A stretch of 61,233 nucleotides of DNA from Caballeronia sp. BR00000012568055 (GTDB taxonomy: Bacteria; Pseudomonadota; Gammaproteobacteria; Burkholderiales; Burkholderiaceae). The notes below the pieces were generated by a model. The model saw only the letters and a program-made list of their open reading frames with translations, made no database searches and had not been told where the DNA came from. Location of the stretch: positions 1-61,233 of the forward strand of contig NZ_JAQFVG010000299.1 of NCBI RefSeq assembly GCF_029439455.1, read 5' to 3'. Shown here piece by piece: positions 28,485 to 39,457 of the stretch (positions are counted from its first letter, which is position 1; the number at the start of each line of letters is the position of its first letter). Made by a program: the position numbers and the translations under genes.

Positions 28485-30797
28485 TCATTCGGCGTCGCGC
28501 GCCGGCGAGAGAATCTCGCGATTGCCGTTCGACGACATCGCCGACACCAGCCCCGAATTCTCCATCTGTTCCAGCAGCCGCGCCGCCCGGTTATAACCGA
28601 TGCGCAAGTGCCGCTGCACCAGCGAAATCGACGCGCGCTTGTTCTTGATGACGATCTCGACCGCCTGATCGTACAAAGGATCGGACTCGCCATCGGCCGC
28701 GCCGGTTCCGCCTGCGCCGCCTTCATCGCCCTCGCCCGTCACGCCGCCTTCGAGAATGCCTTCGATGTAATTCGGCTCGCCCTGCTCCTTGAGCTTGTCG
28801 ACCACGCGATGCACTTCTTCATCCGATACAAACGCGCCGTGCACGCGCACCGGCAGACCCGAACCCGGCGGCAAATACAGCATATCGCCCATGCCGAGCA
28901 GCGATTCCGCGCCCTGCTGATCGAGAATCGTGCGCGAATCGATCTTCGACGACACCTGAAACGCCATCCGCGTCGGCACGTTGGCTTTGATGAGGCCGGT
29001 AATCACATCGACGGAAGGCCGCTGCGTTGCCAGAATCAAGTGGATGCCCGCCGCGCGCGCCTTCTGCGCAATCCGCGCGATCAGCTCTTCGACCTTCTTG
29101 CCGACCACCATCATCAGATCGGCCAGTTCGTCGATCACCACGACGATATTCGGCAGACGCGTCAGCGGTTCCGGCTCGTCCGGCGTCAGGCTGAACGGAT
29201 TCGGGATCTTCTCGTCACGCTTCTTCGCTTCGTCGATCTTGGTGTTGAAGCTGGCGAGATTGCGCACGCCCATCTTGCTCATCAGCTTGTAGCGGCGCTC
29301 CATTTCGGCGACCGCCCAGTTGAGCGCGTGGCCGGCTTGCCGCATATCCGTCACGACCGGGCAGAGCAGATGCGGAATGCCTTCGTAGACGCTCATTTCG
29401 AGCATCTTCGGATCGATCAGAATCAGCCGCACCTGATCCGCGCTCGCCTTGTAGAGCAGCGAGAGAATCATCGCGTTGATACCGACGGATTTGCCCGAGC
29501 CGGTCGTGCCCGCGACCAGCAAGTGCGGCATCTTGGCGAGATCGGCACAGACCGGATTGCCGCCGATATCCTTGCCCAGTCCCATCGTCAGCGGCGATGC
29601 GCCGTTCGCGTACACCTCGGAGCCGAGAATTTCAGAGAGCTTGACCGTCTGCCGGCGCTGATTCGGCAATTCGAGCGCCATGTAGTTCTTGCCCGGAATC
29701 GTTTCGACCACGCGCACGGACACCAGCGACAGCGAACGCGCCAGATCCTTCGCCAGACCGACGATCTGACTGCCCTTCACGCCCGTCGCCGGTTCGATTT
29801 CATAGCGCGTGACCACCGGCCCCGGATACGCCGCGACCACGCTCACTTCCACGCCAAAGTCCTTCAGCTTCTTTTCGATCAGACGCGAGGTGTATTCGAG
29901 CGTATCGGCCGCGATGGTTTCCTGCGTCTTCGGCGGCGGATCGAGCAACGCGAGCGGCGGCAAGGTGGAATCGCCCGGCAGGTCCTTGAACAGCGGCACC
30001 TGCTTTTCCTTTTCGGCGCGTTCGGAACGCGCGGGCGTGGCGACCGGCGGCACGATCATCACCGGTTCGTGGTCCTCGGTCTTCGCGCGCGAACGCACGA
30101 CCTTGCCTTCCCGTTTCGATGCCGCTTCTTCGCCCATCTTTCGATCACGTCCCGCTTCACGGCGCAATTGCGCGCCAGTGATCGTGTTCATGATGCCGTC
30201 GCCGACTTTTTCGCACACGGACAGCCACGAGAAGCGGAAATACAGCGACAAGCCGATACCCAGCACGATCAGCAGAAACAGCGTCGCGCCGGTGAACCCG
30301 AGCGCATGCGACACATGACGCGCGACGATATCGCCAACCACGCCGCCCGGCGCGCGCGGCAACGGCAGCTTGAGCGACCACATGCGCAGCGCTTCGATGC
30401 CGTCGCTGGCGAGCAGCACGAGCACGAAGGCAAACGCTTCGGCAAGCCAGGTGCGATCCTTCGGCGCGTTTTCATCGCGCGGTGCCGCAGGCAACGTAAT
30501 CCGCCGATAGTTGGAAATAATCCGCCGCCCGAGCAGCACGATCAGCCAGTACGACGAGAGGCCGAACACGAGCAGCAGGATATCGGACGTGTAAGCGCCA
30601 AAGCGCCCTGCCCAGTTGGAGATGTGATCGACGCTTACCGCATGCGTCCAGCTCGGATCTTTTCGGCTGTACGACAGCAGCGCCATGACGAGAAACAGTC
30701 CGAGCGCGACCTGGAGAATCCAGCGAATCTCGGTGAAGAGCCGCGACATGCGGTGCGGCAGCGCCTGCGGGCTCGCGGAATAAGTAGCTTTGGCCAT
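28485..30797 (-). CDS. ftsK: DNA translocase FtsK
   Basis: A 770-residue septal DNA pump. Four N-terminal membrane segments (about 25-190), a short linker (205-300) and the RecA-like motor with Walker A G-T-T-G-S-G-K-S at 430-437 and Walker [11 protein letters not shown] near 552. The winged-helix gamma domain that reads KOPS sequences is at the C-terminus (about 705-770: [23 protein letters not shown] pattern). The linker is much shorter than in E. coli FtsK. Divergent from trxB and upstream of lolA. Confidence 0.97.
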   Translation of the reverse strand: MAKATYSASPQALPHRMSRLFTEIRWILQVALGLFLVMALLSYSRKDPSWTHAVSVDHISNWAGRFGAYTSDILLLVFGLSSYWLIVLLGRRIISNYRRITLPAAPRDENAPKDRTWLAEAFAFVLVLLASDGIEALRMWSLKLPLPRAPGGVVGDIVARHVSHALGFTGATLFLLIVLGIGLSLYFRFSWLSVCEKVGDGIMNTITGAQLRREAGRDRKMGEEAASKREGKVVRSRAKTEDHEPVMIVPPVATPARSERAEKEKQVPLFKDLPGDSTLPPLALLDPPPKTQETIAADTLEYTSRLIEKKLKDFGVEVSVVAAYPGPVVTRYEIEPATGVKGSQIVGLAKDLARSLSLVSVRVVETIPGKNYMALELPNQRRQTVKLSEILGSEVYANGASPLTMGLGKDIGGNPVCADLAKMPHLLVAGTTGSGKSVGINAMILSLLYKASADQVRLILIDPKMLEMSVYEGIPHLLCPVVTDMRQAGHALNWAVAEMERRYKLMSKMGVRNLASFNTKIDEAKKRDEKIPNPFSLTPDEPEPLTRLPNIVVVIDELADLMMVVGKKVEELIARIAQKARAAGIHLILATQRPSVDVITGLIKANVPTRMAFQVSSKIDSRTILDQQGAESLLGMGDMLYLPPGSGLPVRVHGAFVSDEEVHRVVDKLKEQGEPNYIEGILEGGVTGEGDEGGAGGTGAADGESDPLYDQAVEIVIKNKRASISLVQRHLRIGYNRAARLLEQMENSGLVSAMSSNGNREILSPARDAE

Positions 30798-32131
<1,334 letters not shown>

Positions 32132-32188
32132 TTTCATCTGCTTGAGCGACGTGAGCGGCTAGAATGAGAGCCGCCTGGCGTGTAAAAG

Positions 32189-32223
32189 AACGGGCCACGG
32201 CTTGACGCCATCGGCCCGTTTTT
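32189..32223 (+). terminator. Terminator after trxB
   Basis: AACGGGCC (32189-32196) pairs with GGCCCGTT (32213-32220), with an inner GGC/GCC pair in the loop, followed by TTTTT. Confidence 0.75.
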
Positions 32224-32279
32224 GTTTGTGCATGCGCCATCGGACGTTCCACTTTCTCGACTCCTGAGCTGGCCGAACG

Positions 32280-33065
32280 ATGCCGAAGAACCACCCTCAT
32301 CCGAACGAACCGAAGCCGCGTCGCGTCAGTGCGCCGCGTGAAGCCGTCGCGCCCGCGCCCGAACCCGCCAATCTCGCCGATGCGGTCAAACGCGAAGGCT
32401 TCGCGGGCCTCGCATCGCTGAAAAGCGCCTTGAAAGCCGATGCCGCCAAACGCGAAGTCCAGCGCGTCGCCGCTGCGCGCGCCGAACGCGAAGCCGCCAC
32501 CGATGCCAACGAGTTCCGTCACGCCATCGGCGAAGTCGAGCCGCTGAAGACGCCGCCGCGTTCGACCATCGCGCGCACACCGCCTCCGCCAATCCCGCTG
32601 CAAAGCATGCTCGACGAAGAAGCCGTGCTCCACGAAGCACTCTCCGACGAATACGATCCCGAAAGCCTGCTCGATATCGACGAAACGTTGTCCTTCTGTC
32701 GCCCCGGCGTCAGTCAGGAAGTGGTGAGAAAGCTGCGGCGCGGCGCGTGGATCGTGCAGGCGCAGCTCGATCTGCACGGCATGCGACGCGAAGAAGCGCG
32801 TGACGCGATGGCGGAATTTATCCGCGAGGCGGTGAAACGCGGGCTGCGCTGTCTGCGCGTGATCCATGGCAAGGGACTCGGTTCCATCGGAAAAGAACCC
32901 GTGCTCAAAGGCAAGGTGCGCGCGTGGCTGGTGCAGAAACAGGAAGTGATCGCGTTCTGTCAGGCGCGGCCCAACGACGGCGGCGCGGGCGCGGTGCTCG
33001 TGCTCTTGCAGCCGGGCGGTGCAACGCGGCATCATAACCACCCGCAAGACCATCCCGCCCGCTGA
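32280..33065 (+). CDS. Smr/MutS-family protein (Smr endonuclease domain)
   Basis: A 261-residue protein with a long charged N-terminal region (1-150, Pro/Ala/Arg-rich) and a C-terminal Smr domain: L-D-L-H-G-M-R-R-E-E-A-R near 161-172 and R-V-I-H-G-K-G-L-G-S near 193-202. Smr domains nick DNA or cleave RNA; E. coli SmrB rescues collided ribosomes, and this layout (N-terminal extension plus Smr) resembles that type. The ATG at 32280 has only a weak ribosome site. It is followed 2 bp later by the UPF0126 gene. Confidence 0.88.
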   Translation: MPKNHPHPNEPKPRRVSAPREAVAPAPEPANLADAVKREGFAGLASLKSALKADAAKREVQRVAAARAEREAATDANEFRHAIGEVEPLKTPPRSTIARTPPPPIPLQSMLDEEAVLHEALSDEYDPESLLDIDETLSFCRPGVSQEVVRKLRRGAWIVQAQLDLHGMRREEARDAMAEFIREAVKRGLRCLRVIHGKGLGSIGKEPVLKGKVRAWLVQKQEVIAFCQARPNDGGAGAVLVLLQPGGATRHHNHPQDHPAR

Positions 33066-33067
33066 AC

Positions 33068-33688
33068 GTGCATCCCAGACTCACCCTCGCCATTTCCATC
33101 ATGGAGGCGCTCGCGATCTTCGCGTACGCCTTCTCCGGCCTGATCGAAGCGCGCAAGCGCCGGCTCGATTCGGTCGGCGCGTTTTTCGTCGCTTTGGTGA
33201 CCGCGTTCGGCGGCGGCACGGTGCGCGATGTGTTGCTGTCGCGGCGGCCGTTTTACTGGGTGATTCATCAGGATTACGTGCTCGTCGTTTTTGCAATGGC
33301 GATTTTCGCGCCGTATTTCCTGCGCGTGACCTCGCGCCTGTTCGATCAGCGCGCCCTCCTCATTACCGATGCCATCGGCCTCGGACTGTTCAGCGTATCG
33401 GGCACCTCCATCGCGCTCGATGCGCAAATGCCCGCCTTCACCGCCACGATGATGGGCGTGGTCACTGGCGTATTCGGCGGCATCATCCGTGACGTGCTGT
33501 GCAATGAAATCCCGCTGATTCTCCGCGATTCGCGGCCCTACGCGGTCTGCGCCTTCGCGGGCTGCTGGATCTATCTCGGCCTTTCCGAACTCGACGTCGA
33601 TACCATCTACAACGTGCTGATTTCGACCGCTTTTATCCTGATCGCGCGGCTTATCACGTTTAAGTTCGATATTCGCCTGCCGCATTGA
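33068..33688 (+). CDS. UPF0126/TRIC-family membrane protein
   Basis: A 206-residue protein with about seven hydrophobic segments forming two repeats, each with a G-G-x-(I/V)-R-D-V-L motif (G-G-G-T-V-R-D-V-L-L near 49 and G-G-I-I-R-D-V-L-C near 138). Such proteins (YadS/YicG; glycine transporter domain) are bacterial relatives of trimeric intracellular cation channels, and some move glycine. It starts with GTG 2 bp after the smr stop, so the two are co-transcribed. Confidence 0.88.
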   Translation: MHPRLTLAISIMEALAIFAYAFSGLIEARKRRLDSVGAFFVALVTAFGGGTVRDVLLSRRPFYWVIHQDYVLVVFAMAIFAPYFLRVTSRLFDQRALLITDAIGLGLFSVSGTSIALDAQMPAFTATMMGVVTGVFGGIIRDVLCNEIPLILRDSRPYAVCAFAGCWIYLGLSELDVDTIYNVLISTAFILIARLITFKFDIRLPH

Positions 33689-33832
33689 CACACGGCATCG
33701 CAGCGGCACAAGCACGGCACGAAACGGGCGGGAAAACCCCTCTTTTTGCTACAATCCAGAAGTTTCCCAGCCCCGCTCAGGCCGCATCCGAGCGCCGCCG
33801 GTTCCCCTACGCAAATAGCACGCACACAGAAC

Positions 33833-34486
33833 ATGAACTTCGAGCAAGCGCGTTTCAACATGATCGAGCAACAGATTCGTCCGTGGGAAGTGCTGGACCA
33901 GGACGTGCTCAATCTGCTGTCTATCGTCAAGCGCGAGAACTTCGTTCCCGCGGCCTATCGCAACATCGCTTTCGCGGACCTCGAAATTCCGCTGCCCGGC
34001 GGCGAGCGCATGCTCGCGCCGCGCGTCGAAGCACGCGTGCTGCAAGAGCTGGCCGTTCACAAGGGCGAAACGGTGCTGGAAATCGGCGCGGGTTCGGGAT
34101 ACATGGCAGCGCTTTTGGCGCATCGCGGACGCAGCGTGACGACGGTGGAAATCTCGCCGGAACTGGCCGCGCTGGCAAAGCAGAATCTGGCCGCGAACGG
34201 CGTGACCAACGCGGAAGTGATCGAAGGCGACGGCGCACGCGGCTGGACCGACGGCGCGCCCTACGACGTAATCTGCGTATCGGGCGGTCTGCCGGTGATG
34301 CCGCAGGAATTTCTGGAGCAGTTGAAGGTGGGCGGCCGGATCGCGGCGTTCGTGGGTTCCGCGCCGGTCATGAAGGCGCAGATCATTACGCGCGTCGATG
34401 AAAAGCAGTTCCGCGTGTCGGATATCTTCGAAACGCTGGTTGCGCCGCTGAAGAACGCGGTGCATCCGTCGCTCTTCAAGTTCTGA
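33833..34486 (+). CDS. Protein-L-isoaspartate O-methyltransferase family protein
   Basis: A 217-residue class I SAM methyltransferase. N-terminal M-I-E-Q-Q-I-R-P-W and R-E-N-F-V-P match the PCMT family, with SAM motif L-E-I-G-A-G-S-G-Y near 84-92 and motif post-I V-E-I-S-P-E-L. The true Pcm active-site pattern is only partly kept, so it may be a paralogue not acting on isoaspartate. In Burkholderiaceae this gene and a rhodanese commonly precede tolC; here heme genes follow instead on the other strand. Confidence 0.85.
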   Translation: MNFEQARFNMIEQQIRPWEVLDQDVLNLLSIVKRENFVPAAYRNIAFADLEIPLPGGERMLAPRVEARVLQELAVHKGETVLEIGAGSGYMAALLAHRGRSVTTVEISPELAALAKQNLAANGVTNAEVIEGDGARGWTDGAPYDVICVSGGLPVMPQEFLEQLKVGGRIAAFVGSAPVMKAQIITRVDEKQFRVSDIFETLVAPLKNAVHPSLFKF

Positions 34487-34500
34487 ATTTTTCTTCTTTC

Positions 34501-34534
34501 AACGCCGGGTCAGTTCCAACTCACCCGGCGTTTT
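34501..34534 (+). terminator. Terminator between the PCMT-like gene and the rhodanese gene
   Basis: AACGCCGGGT pairs with ACCCGGCGTT over 10 bp, followed by TTTTGCTTTT. It ends only 14 bp before the rhodanese ATG at 34548, so the ribosome site of that gene would have to lie within or right after the T tract. Confidence 0.75.
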
Positions 34535-34547
34535 GCTTTTATCGCTC

Positions 34548-34871
34548 ATGAAAAATCTCACCGCACCCGAACTCGCCGCGTGGCTCGCCGACGCCTCGCG
34601 CCCCGCTCCCGTTCTGCTCGACGTGCGCGAGCCGTGGGAATTGCAGACGGCGAAGATGGACAATATCGTTTCGATCCCGATGCGCGATATCCCCGCCCGC
34701 AGCGAAGAACTGGAAGACGATGCGGCGATCGTCTGCATCTGCCATCACGGCGCGCGCAGTGCGAATGTGGGCATGTTTCTGGAGTCGCGTGGATTCACGA
34801 ACGTGTTCAATCTGTACGGCGGGATCGATGCGTGGTCCAAACAAGTTGATCCGGGCGTGCCGACTTACTGA
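34548..34871 (+). CDS. Rhodanese-like domain protein
   Basis: A 107-residue single-domain rhodanese. L-L-D-V-R-E-P-W-E-L near 26-35 and the active-site loop C-H-H-G-A-R-S near 71-77 with the catalytic cysteine retained. Probable sulfurtransferase. I start at ATG 34548; an upstream in-frame TTG at 34533 lies within the terminator. A weak ribosome site raises the question of coupling to the upstream gene. Confidence 0.88.
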   Translation: MKNLTAPELAAWLADASRPAPVLLDVREPWELQTAKMDNIVSIPMRDIPARSEELEDDAAIVCICHHGARSANVGMFLESRGFTNVFNLYGGIDAWSKQVDPGVPTY

Positions 34872-34893
34872 TCGCTTGCATCGCTGAAAAAAC

Positions 34894-34928
34894 GAAAGGC
34901 CGCATTTTTTCAAATGCGGCCTTTCTGT
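34894..34928. terminator. Bidirectional terminator between the rhodanese gene and hemY
   Basis: GAAAGGCCGCATTT and AAATGCGGCCTTTC form a 14-bp perfect stem around a 4-nt loop, with A/T tracts on both sides, placed between convergent genes. Confidence 0.85.
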
Positions 34929-34945
34929 TTGAAGCGCGATAAAAA

Positions 34946-36142
34946 TCAAACCACGTTCATCGCCAGCGCGCTCGCGCGGTAATGTTCTGCAGCCTTATCC
35001 GCCTCGCCGATCTGCTCGAACAAACGCGCCAACGCGCGATGCGTGCGAATCTTCAACGGCTCGTTATCGGCAAGCTTCAGCGCCCGCTCGAGGAACGCCT
35101 GCGCCTTGCCCCACAACTGCTGATGCAGGCACAAACGCCCGAGCGTGAACAGCAAATCGGCGTCCTCGGTGCGTTCCTTCTGCCAGGCTTCGGCGCGTTG
35201 AATCAGCGGAAACGCATCGCCACCGACGATGCAATCCGGATAGCGCCGCAACAGCCGCGCATCCCAATTCTGCGCCAGCGCATCTTCGACGATCTTCTTC
35301 GCTTCCGCGCGACGATCGAGCGCGATTAACAACTCCGCAGCCAAATCAGCCAGACGCGGCGACTGCCGCTCAGCGGGCGATAGCGACTGCCACAGCTCCA
35401 TCAACGCATCCGGATTGTGGCGACGATCGCGCAGCAAATTCTCCGCCGCAACCTGCCGCAAGCGCACCGCAACGGCCGGATGCAGCGCCTCGCGCTTTTC
35501 CAGCATGCGCACGAGCTTGAGCACTTCGCTCCAGTTCTTCAACTGCTGCTGCGCGCGCAACGCGATCTGCTGCGCGTGAATGCGCTTGCCGCCGGTCGCC
35601 TGCATTTCCGTCAGCGCGATCAGCGCGCCATCCGCGTCGCGGCCATCGGCGCGCATATCGGCGGTGGCCATCAGGCGCGCGTCCTGCCAGTCCGCGCCCG
35701 ACACCTGCGCGAGCCATTCGTCACGCCGCGCATATTCGTGCAGCCGATGCGCCGCACTCGCGCCCACGAGACTGGCCGCGCCTTTGTTGTTATCGACGGA
35801 AAGCGCGTCGCGGGCGGATTTCTCCGCCTTCGAGAAACGCCCCGCATACAGATGGCCGATGGCATCGCGCAATGAGCCGTTCGCCTTGCTCTGCTTGCTG
35901 CGCGCCCGATACGCCGACACGCGCGACGGCATCGCCCAGACGCTGCGCGCGGCGCGAATCAAGCCATAGAGCACGATGAACAACACGACGAGCGCCACCA
36001 CGAACAGATTCAGCGACACGTCCACACGATACGGCGGCATCACGAGCAGAACCTGCCCGTCGTTGAAGCCGCCGACCGTCGCCACGATCACCGCGACGGC
36101 GAACAGCAGCGCCAGCCAGATGAGTCCACGAATCGTCATCAT
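34946..36142 (-). CDS. hemY: HemY-type inner-membrane protein (heme biosynthesis locus)
   Basis: A 398-residue protein with two N-terminal membrane segments (about 5-22 and 40-65) and a TPR-rich periplasmic domain (R-L-F-E-Q-I-G-E-A-D-K-A-A-E-H-Y near the C-terminus). This is the gammaproteobacterial-type HemY_N protein, not protoporphyrinogen oxidase of the same name. Its exact role in porphyrin synthesis is unresolved. The start overlaps the hemD/hemX stop by 3-4 nt. Confidence 0.92.
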   Translation of the reverse strand: MMTIRGLIWLALLFAVAVIVATVGGFNDGQVLLVMPPYRVDVSLNLFVVALVVLFIVLYGLIRAARSVWAMPSRVSAYRARSKQSKANGSLRDAIGHLYAGRFSKAEKSARDALSVDNNKGAASLVGASAAHRLHEYARRDEWLAQVSGADWQDARLMATADMRADGRDADGALIALTEMQATGGKRIHAQQIALRAQQQLKNWSEVLKLVRMLEKREALHPAVAVRLRQVAAENLLRDRRHNPDALMELWQSLSPAERQSPRLADLAAELLIALDRRAEAKKIVEDALAQNWDARLLRRYPDCIVGGDAFPLIQRAEAWQKERTEDADLLFTLGRLCLHQQLWGKAQAFLERALKLADNEPLKIRTHRALARLFEQIGEADKAAEHYRASALAMNVV

Positions 36143-38154
36143 CCGCCTCGCTTGAACTGATGCACGGCGGCGAGGCTCGCGTTCAGATTCGGCAACGCGA
36201 CCGCGAGCGACGCATCATCGACCTGTTTGACGAGATCGCGCGCGGCCTGAACCTTCTTCGACGATGGATCGAAGTAGCGCGCCAACGCGGCATCCGCGGC
36301 GTGAAGATCGGACTTGAGCGTGGGTTCGCTGCGCGACAGCAACGAAAGACGCGCCGACAACAAACGCAGCTTCACGTTTTCGCGCACGAAATAGCCCTGA
36401 TCGGGCGATGTCAGCATCGCATCTGCGTTGTCGATACGCCGCACCGACACGAGACTCGACAACTGCTGCCCGATGCCCGCCGTAATCTGCTGCCACAGCA
36501 CCTTCCAGCGCGGCATGCCCGTCGCCGCCGCGATCGATGCGCTGTCCGCCGGTTCGGCCGCCTGCGCACGCGCATGCGCGATCGGCGCTTCGCCCGCGAG
36601 CGGCAACTGATCGATCTGATCGATGGCGGTATCGAGCTTGATGGCCAGACCCGTGAGATCCGTGCTCGGCGTGGACTTGAGCTTGTCCATATCCTGCGCG
36701 ATGGCCTTTCGGATCACCACGACCTGCGGGCCGTTGGTGGCCGCGAGCCGTTCGTCGGCGCTTTGCAGCGCGAACAGCGCAAGCTGAACGTTGCCCGTCA
36801 ACTGAAGCTGCTGGCTCGCGCTCGACAGAATCTGCTCGACTTCAGCCACGGTCCAGTCGTCGCGATTGCTCGCCAAATCCTGATACTGCTGCTGCAAAGC
36901 CTGGCTATGCGCTTCGGCATCGGCGAGTTTGCCTTGTAGCTGGATAAGCTGCGTGTTGAGCGCCGCCGTGGCGCTCGCGGACTGATCGGCTTTGGCGCGC
37001 AACTCGGCGTCCTGCGCCTCGTTTTGCTGCACCTGCTGCGCGATTTGCGCGTTATTGCGCTCGAACTTGCGGTTCAGCACGAAGGCGCCCGCGCCCGCCG
37101 CAACGGCGAGAATGACGACCACTAACCACAACAGCGCGATACCCGCGCCGCCGCGCCGCTTCTGCTGCTCGAAAGGCGTGAACGGCGTGTTCGGCGGCAG
37201 GGGCGGTGTCACGTTCGGCTGAGGTGAATCTTTTTTGGAATCGTTCGAATCAGTCATGCGTGATTGAGCCGGTGATGGAGCCGGTTGGTGAATCGTGGAA
37301 GAGTCCGGATTCGGTTCGGATGCTCGCGGGAAAAGCGCATCGATCGACTGAACGATGCGCTCGTCGCCCGCGCCGGACACCGTCATCCTATCAAAACCCG
37401 TCTGGCGCGCGGCTTCCGCGATGCGCGGATGCGGGCAGACCAGCGGCGCGCGTTTGAGGCGCGCGATTTCGTCGTCGGTGAGATGCTCGCGCGCGAGTTC
37501 GTCGAGATTGCGCACGCCTTCGGAACTGGTCAGCAGCCACGCGTGCGGCTCGCCCGTCAGCAGCGTGTGGATGCGCTCCCACTTTTGCATCGACGGTTCG
37601 GGAAGTACGCGCCGATACGCCGCGACTTTTTCGACCTGCGCGCCCGCTTCCGTCAGACGTTCGGCGAGCCATTCGCGCCCGCCATCGCCGCGCACGATCA
37701 GCACGCGTTTGCCTTCGAGTCCGTTCTCACCGAATTCGGCTTCGATCGCGGTGTAGAGCGCTTCGGAATCGAAACGCGGATCGGCATGTTCGGCCGACGG
37801 ACTGATCACGCGATGCCCCGGCGCGCTCAAGCCTTGTCGCGCGAGCGCCGCCACGCTGCCGGGACCGACGACCGCCACCGGTACATCAGCGGGCCACGGC
37901 CCATGCAGACGGCTGAACGCATGATCGACCGCATTCGGCGACACGAACACGACCAGCGCGTAGCGCTGCGGTCCGTAAAGCTCGTCGAGCGCGGCGCGCA
38001 AGGGCGCTTCATCTGCGACGGGCGCGATATCGATCAGCGGAAACTCGAGCGTGTCGAAGCCTGCATCGCTCAATTGCGCGATGAGCGCAGACGATGCAGA
38101 CAATTGCCCGCCCGGACGCGTGACGATGACGGTAGCGCGGCGCTCGCTCGCCAT
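36139..38154 (-). CDS. hemD: HemD-HemX fusion: uroporphyrinogen-III synthase with uroporphyrin-III C-methyltransferase-like domain
   Basis: A 671-residue fusion. Residues 1-265 are uroporphyrinogen-III synthase (I-V-T-R-P-G-G-Q, F-V-S-P-N-A-V, V-L-I-V-R-G-D-G-G-R-E-W-L), which closes and flips the tetrapyrrole ring. A Pro/Ser linker (about 275-335) leads to a single membrane segment (about 340-360), a coiled coil (365-435) and the HemX domain. HemX is named a methyltransferase but has no SAM site. In E. coli these are two genes. The start overlaps the hemC stop (TGATG). Confidence 0.93.
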   Translation of the reverse strand: MASERRATVIVTRPGGQLSASSALIAQLSDAGFDTLEFPLIDIAPVADEAPLRAALDELYGPQRYALVVFVSPNAVDHAFSRLHGPWPADVPVAVVGPGSVAALARQGLSAPGHRVISPSAEHADPRFDSEALYTAIEAEFGENGLEGKRVLIVRGDGGREWLAERLTEAGAQVEKVAAYRRVLPEPSMQKWERIHTLLTGEPHAWLLTSSEGVRNLDELAREHLTDDEIARLKRAPLVCPHPRIAEAARQTGFDRMTVSGAGDERIVQSIDALFPRASEPNPDSSTIHQPAPSPAQSRMTDSNDSKKDSPQPNVTPPLPPNTPFTPFEQQKRRGGAGIALLWLVVVILAVAAGAGAFVLNRKFERNNAQIAQQVQQNEAQDAELRAKADQSASATAALNTQLIQLQGKLADAEAHSQALQQQYQDLASNRDDWTVAEVEQILSSASQQLQLTGNVQLALFALQSADERLAATNGPQVVVIRKAIAQDMDKLKSTPSTDLTGLAIKLDTAIDQIDQLPLAGEAPIAHARAQAAEPADSASIAAATGMPRWKVLWQQITAGIGQQLSSLVSVRRIDNADAMLTSPDQGYFVRENVKLRLLSARLSLLSRSEPTLKSDLHAADAALARYFDPSSKKVQAARDLVKQVDDASLAVALPNLNASLAAVHQFKRGG

Positions 38155-39155
38155 CAGGAGTCACGCTCCGATGAAGGCGGCGTATTCGGTCCGCTCGATG
38201 TCGTCAGCGCGTTGACGATGTCCATCGCGCCTTGCGCTTCCAGATCGGACGAAACGCGCTGGCCTAACGCAAGCGCCGCCGCCAGATCCGGCGATTGCAC
38301 CGATTCTTCCGCGCGCAACACGCGCTTGCCATCGGGCATCGCGACCGCGCCACGCAGATGCAACGCATCGCCGTTCCACTGCGCGAACGCGGCGAGCGGC
38401 ACTTCGCAGCTTCCGCCCAACGCACGCGATACCGCGCGCTCCGCTTCTACCGCCAGCGCGGTTTTATCGTCGTGCAGCGGCTTGAGCCATGCAGCCAGAT
38501 CTTCGCGATCCGCACGAATCTCGATGCCCAACGCGCCCTGCCCCGCCGCCGGCAAACTCTGCGACGGATCGAGCACGGCGCGAATGCGATGCTCCATCCC
38601 GAGCCGCTTCAAGCCCGCCGACGCAAGAATGATCGCCGCATAATCGCCGCGATCCAGCTTGCCCAGACGCGTGTCCAGATTGCCGCGCAACGGCCGCACT
38701 TCCAGATGCGGATAGCGCATGCGGATCATCGCTTCGCGGCGCAGACTCGACGTGCCGACCACGCTCCCCGCCGGCAACGCATCCAGCGATTCATAGTGCG
38801 GCGACACGAACGCATCGCACGGATCTTCGCGCTCGAGAATGGCGCCGAGCGTGAAGCCATCGGGCAGTCGCATCGGCACATCCTTGAGCGAATGCACGGC
38901 GAGATCGGCGCGGCCTTCGGCAAGCGCGGCTTCGAGTTCCTTCACGAAAAGGCCCTTGCCGCCGACCTTCGATAAGGTGCGATCGAGAATCTGATCGCCG
39001 CGCGTCGTCATTCCGAGGATTTTCACGTCGCAACGTGGATATAATTTGTGCAGCGCACACCGCACATGCTCGGCTTGCCACATTGCCAGGCGACTTTCAC
39101 GCGAAGCAATGACGAGCGTGTCGGGCGGTGTCGTGGAATGCATTCCGGAATTCAT
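38154..39155 (-). CDS. hemC: Porphobilinogen deaminase (hydroxymethylbilane synthase)
   Basis: A 333-residue enzyme joining four porphobilinogens. Key motifs: [12 protein letters not shown] near 17-28, [21 protein letters not shown], and the cysteine that holds the dipyrromethane cofactor in G-G-S-C-E-V-P-L near 259-266. Start uncertain: ATG 39155 chosen, but 39164 and 39143 are also in frame and none has a clear ribosome site. First gene of hemC-hemD/X-hemY, divergent from ppc. Confidence 0.95.
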   Translation of the reverse strand: MNSGMHSTTPPDTLVIASRESRLAMWQAEHVRCALHKLYPRCDVKILGMTTRGDQILDRTLSKVGGKGLFVKELEAALAEGRADLAVHSLKDVPMRLPDGFTLGAILEREDPCDAFVSPHYESLDALPAGSVVGTSSLRREAMIRMRYPHLEVRPLRGNLDTRLGKLDRGDYAAIILASAGLKRLGMEHRIRAVLDPSQSLPAAGQGALGIEIRADREDLAAWLKPLHDDKTALAVEAERAVSRALGGSCEVPLAAFAQWNGDALHLRGAVAMPDGKRVLRAEESVQSPDLAAALALGQRVSSDLEAQGAMDIVNALTTSSGPNTPPSSERDS

Positions 39156-39457
39156 TGATGCCATTGAAGCTCGATCGGATGACGGGATGGAATAACGAAC
39201 AATGGTAGCACGCACGCCACGGTCCAATTGCGGGCTCGCGGCGCTCAAAGCCTTGTCTGATACGCCTTTCGGCGTGCGCCGGACGTCCTTCACGGGACCT
39301 TCGGCGGCTTTTGCATGCCGAGCCGCCGAATGCGTTGCGCACGTCCGTTCGCGCCGTATCGTCCTTGCAGACCTGGCCTTTGCCGCGCCGCACGTCCGTT
39401 TTTGTCGATGTACCTTGCGACTGTTCCTTGGTGACGCTGCTTCACAGGAGAACCCAC
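39156..39457. promoter_or_regulatory. Divergent hemC/ppc intergenic region
   Basis: 302 bp, no supported gene. It is G/C-rich and I see no clear -10/-35 pair for either direction. Promoters for both the heme operon and ppc must lie here. Confidence 0.35.
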
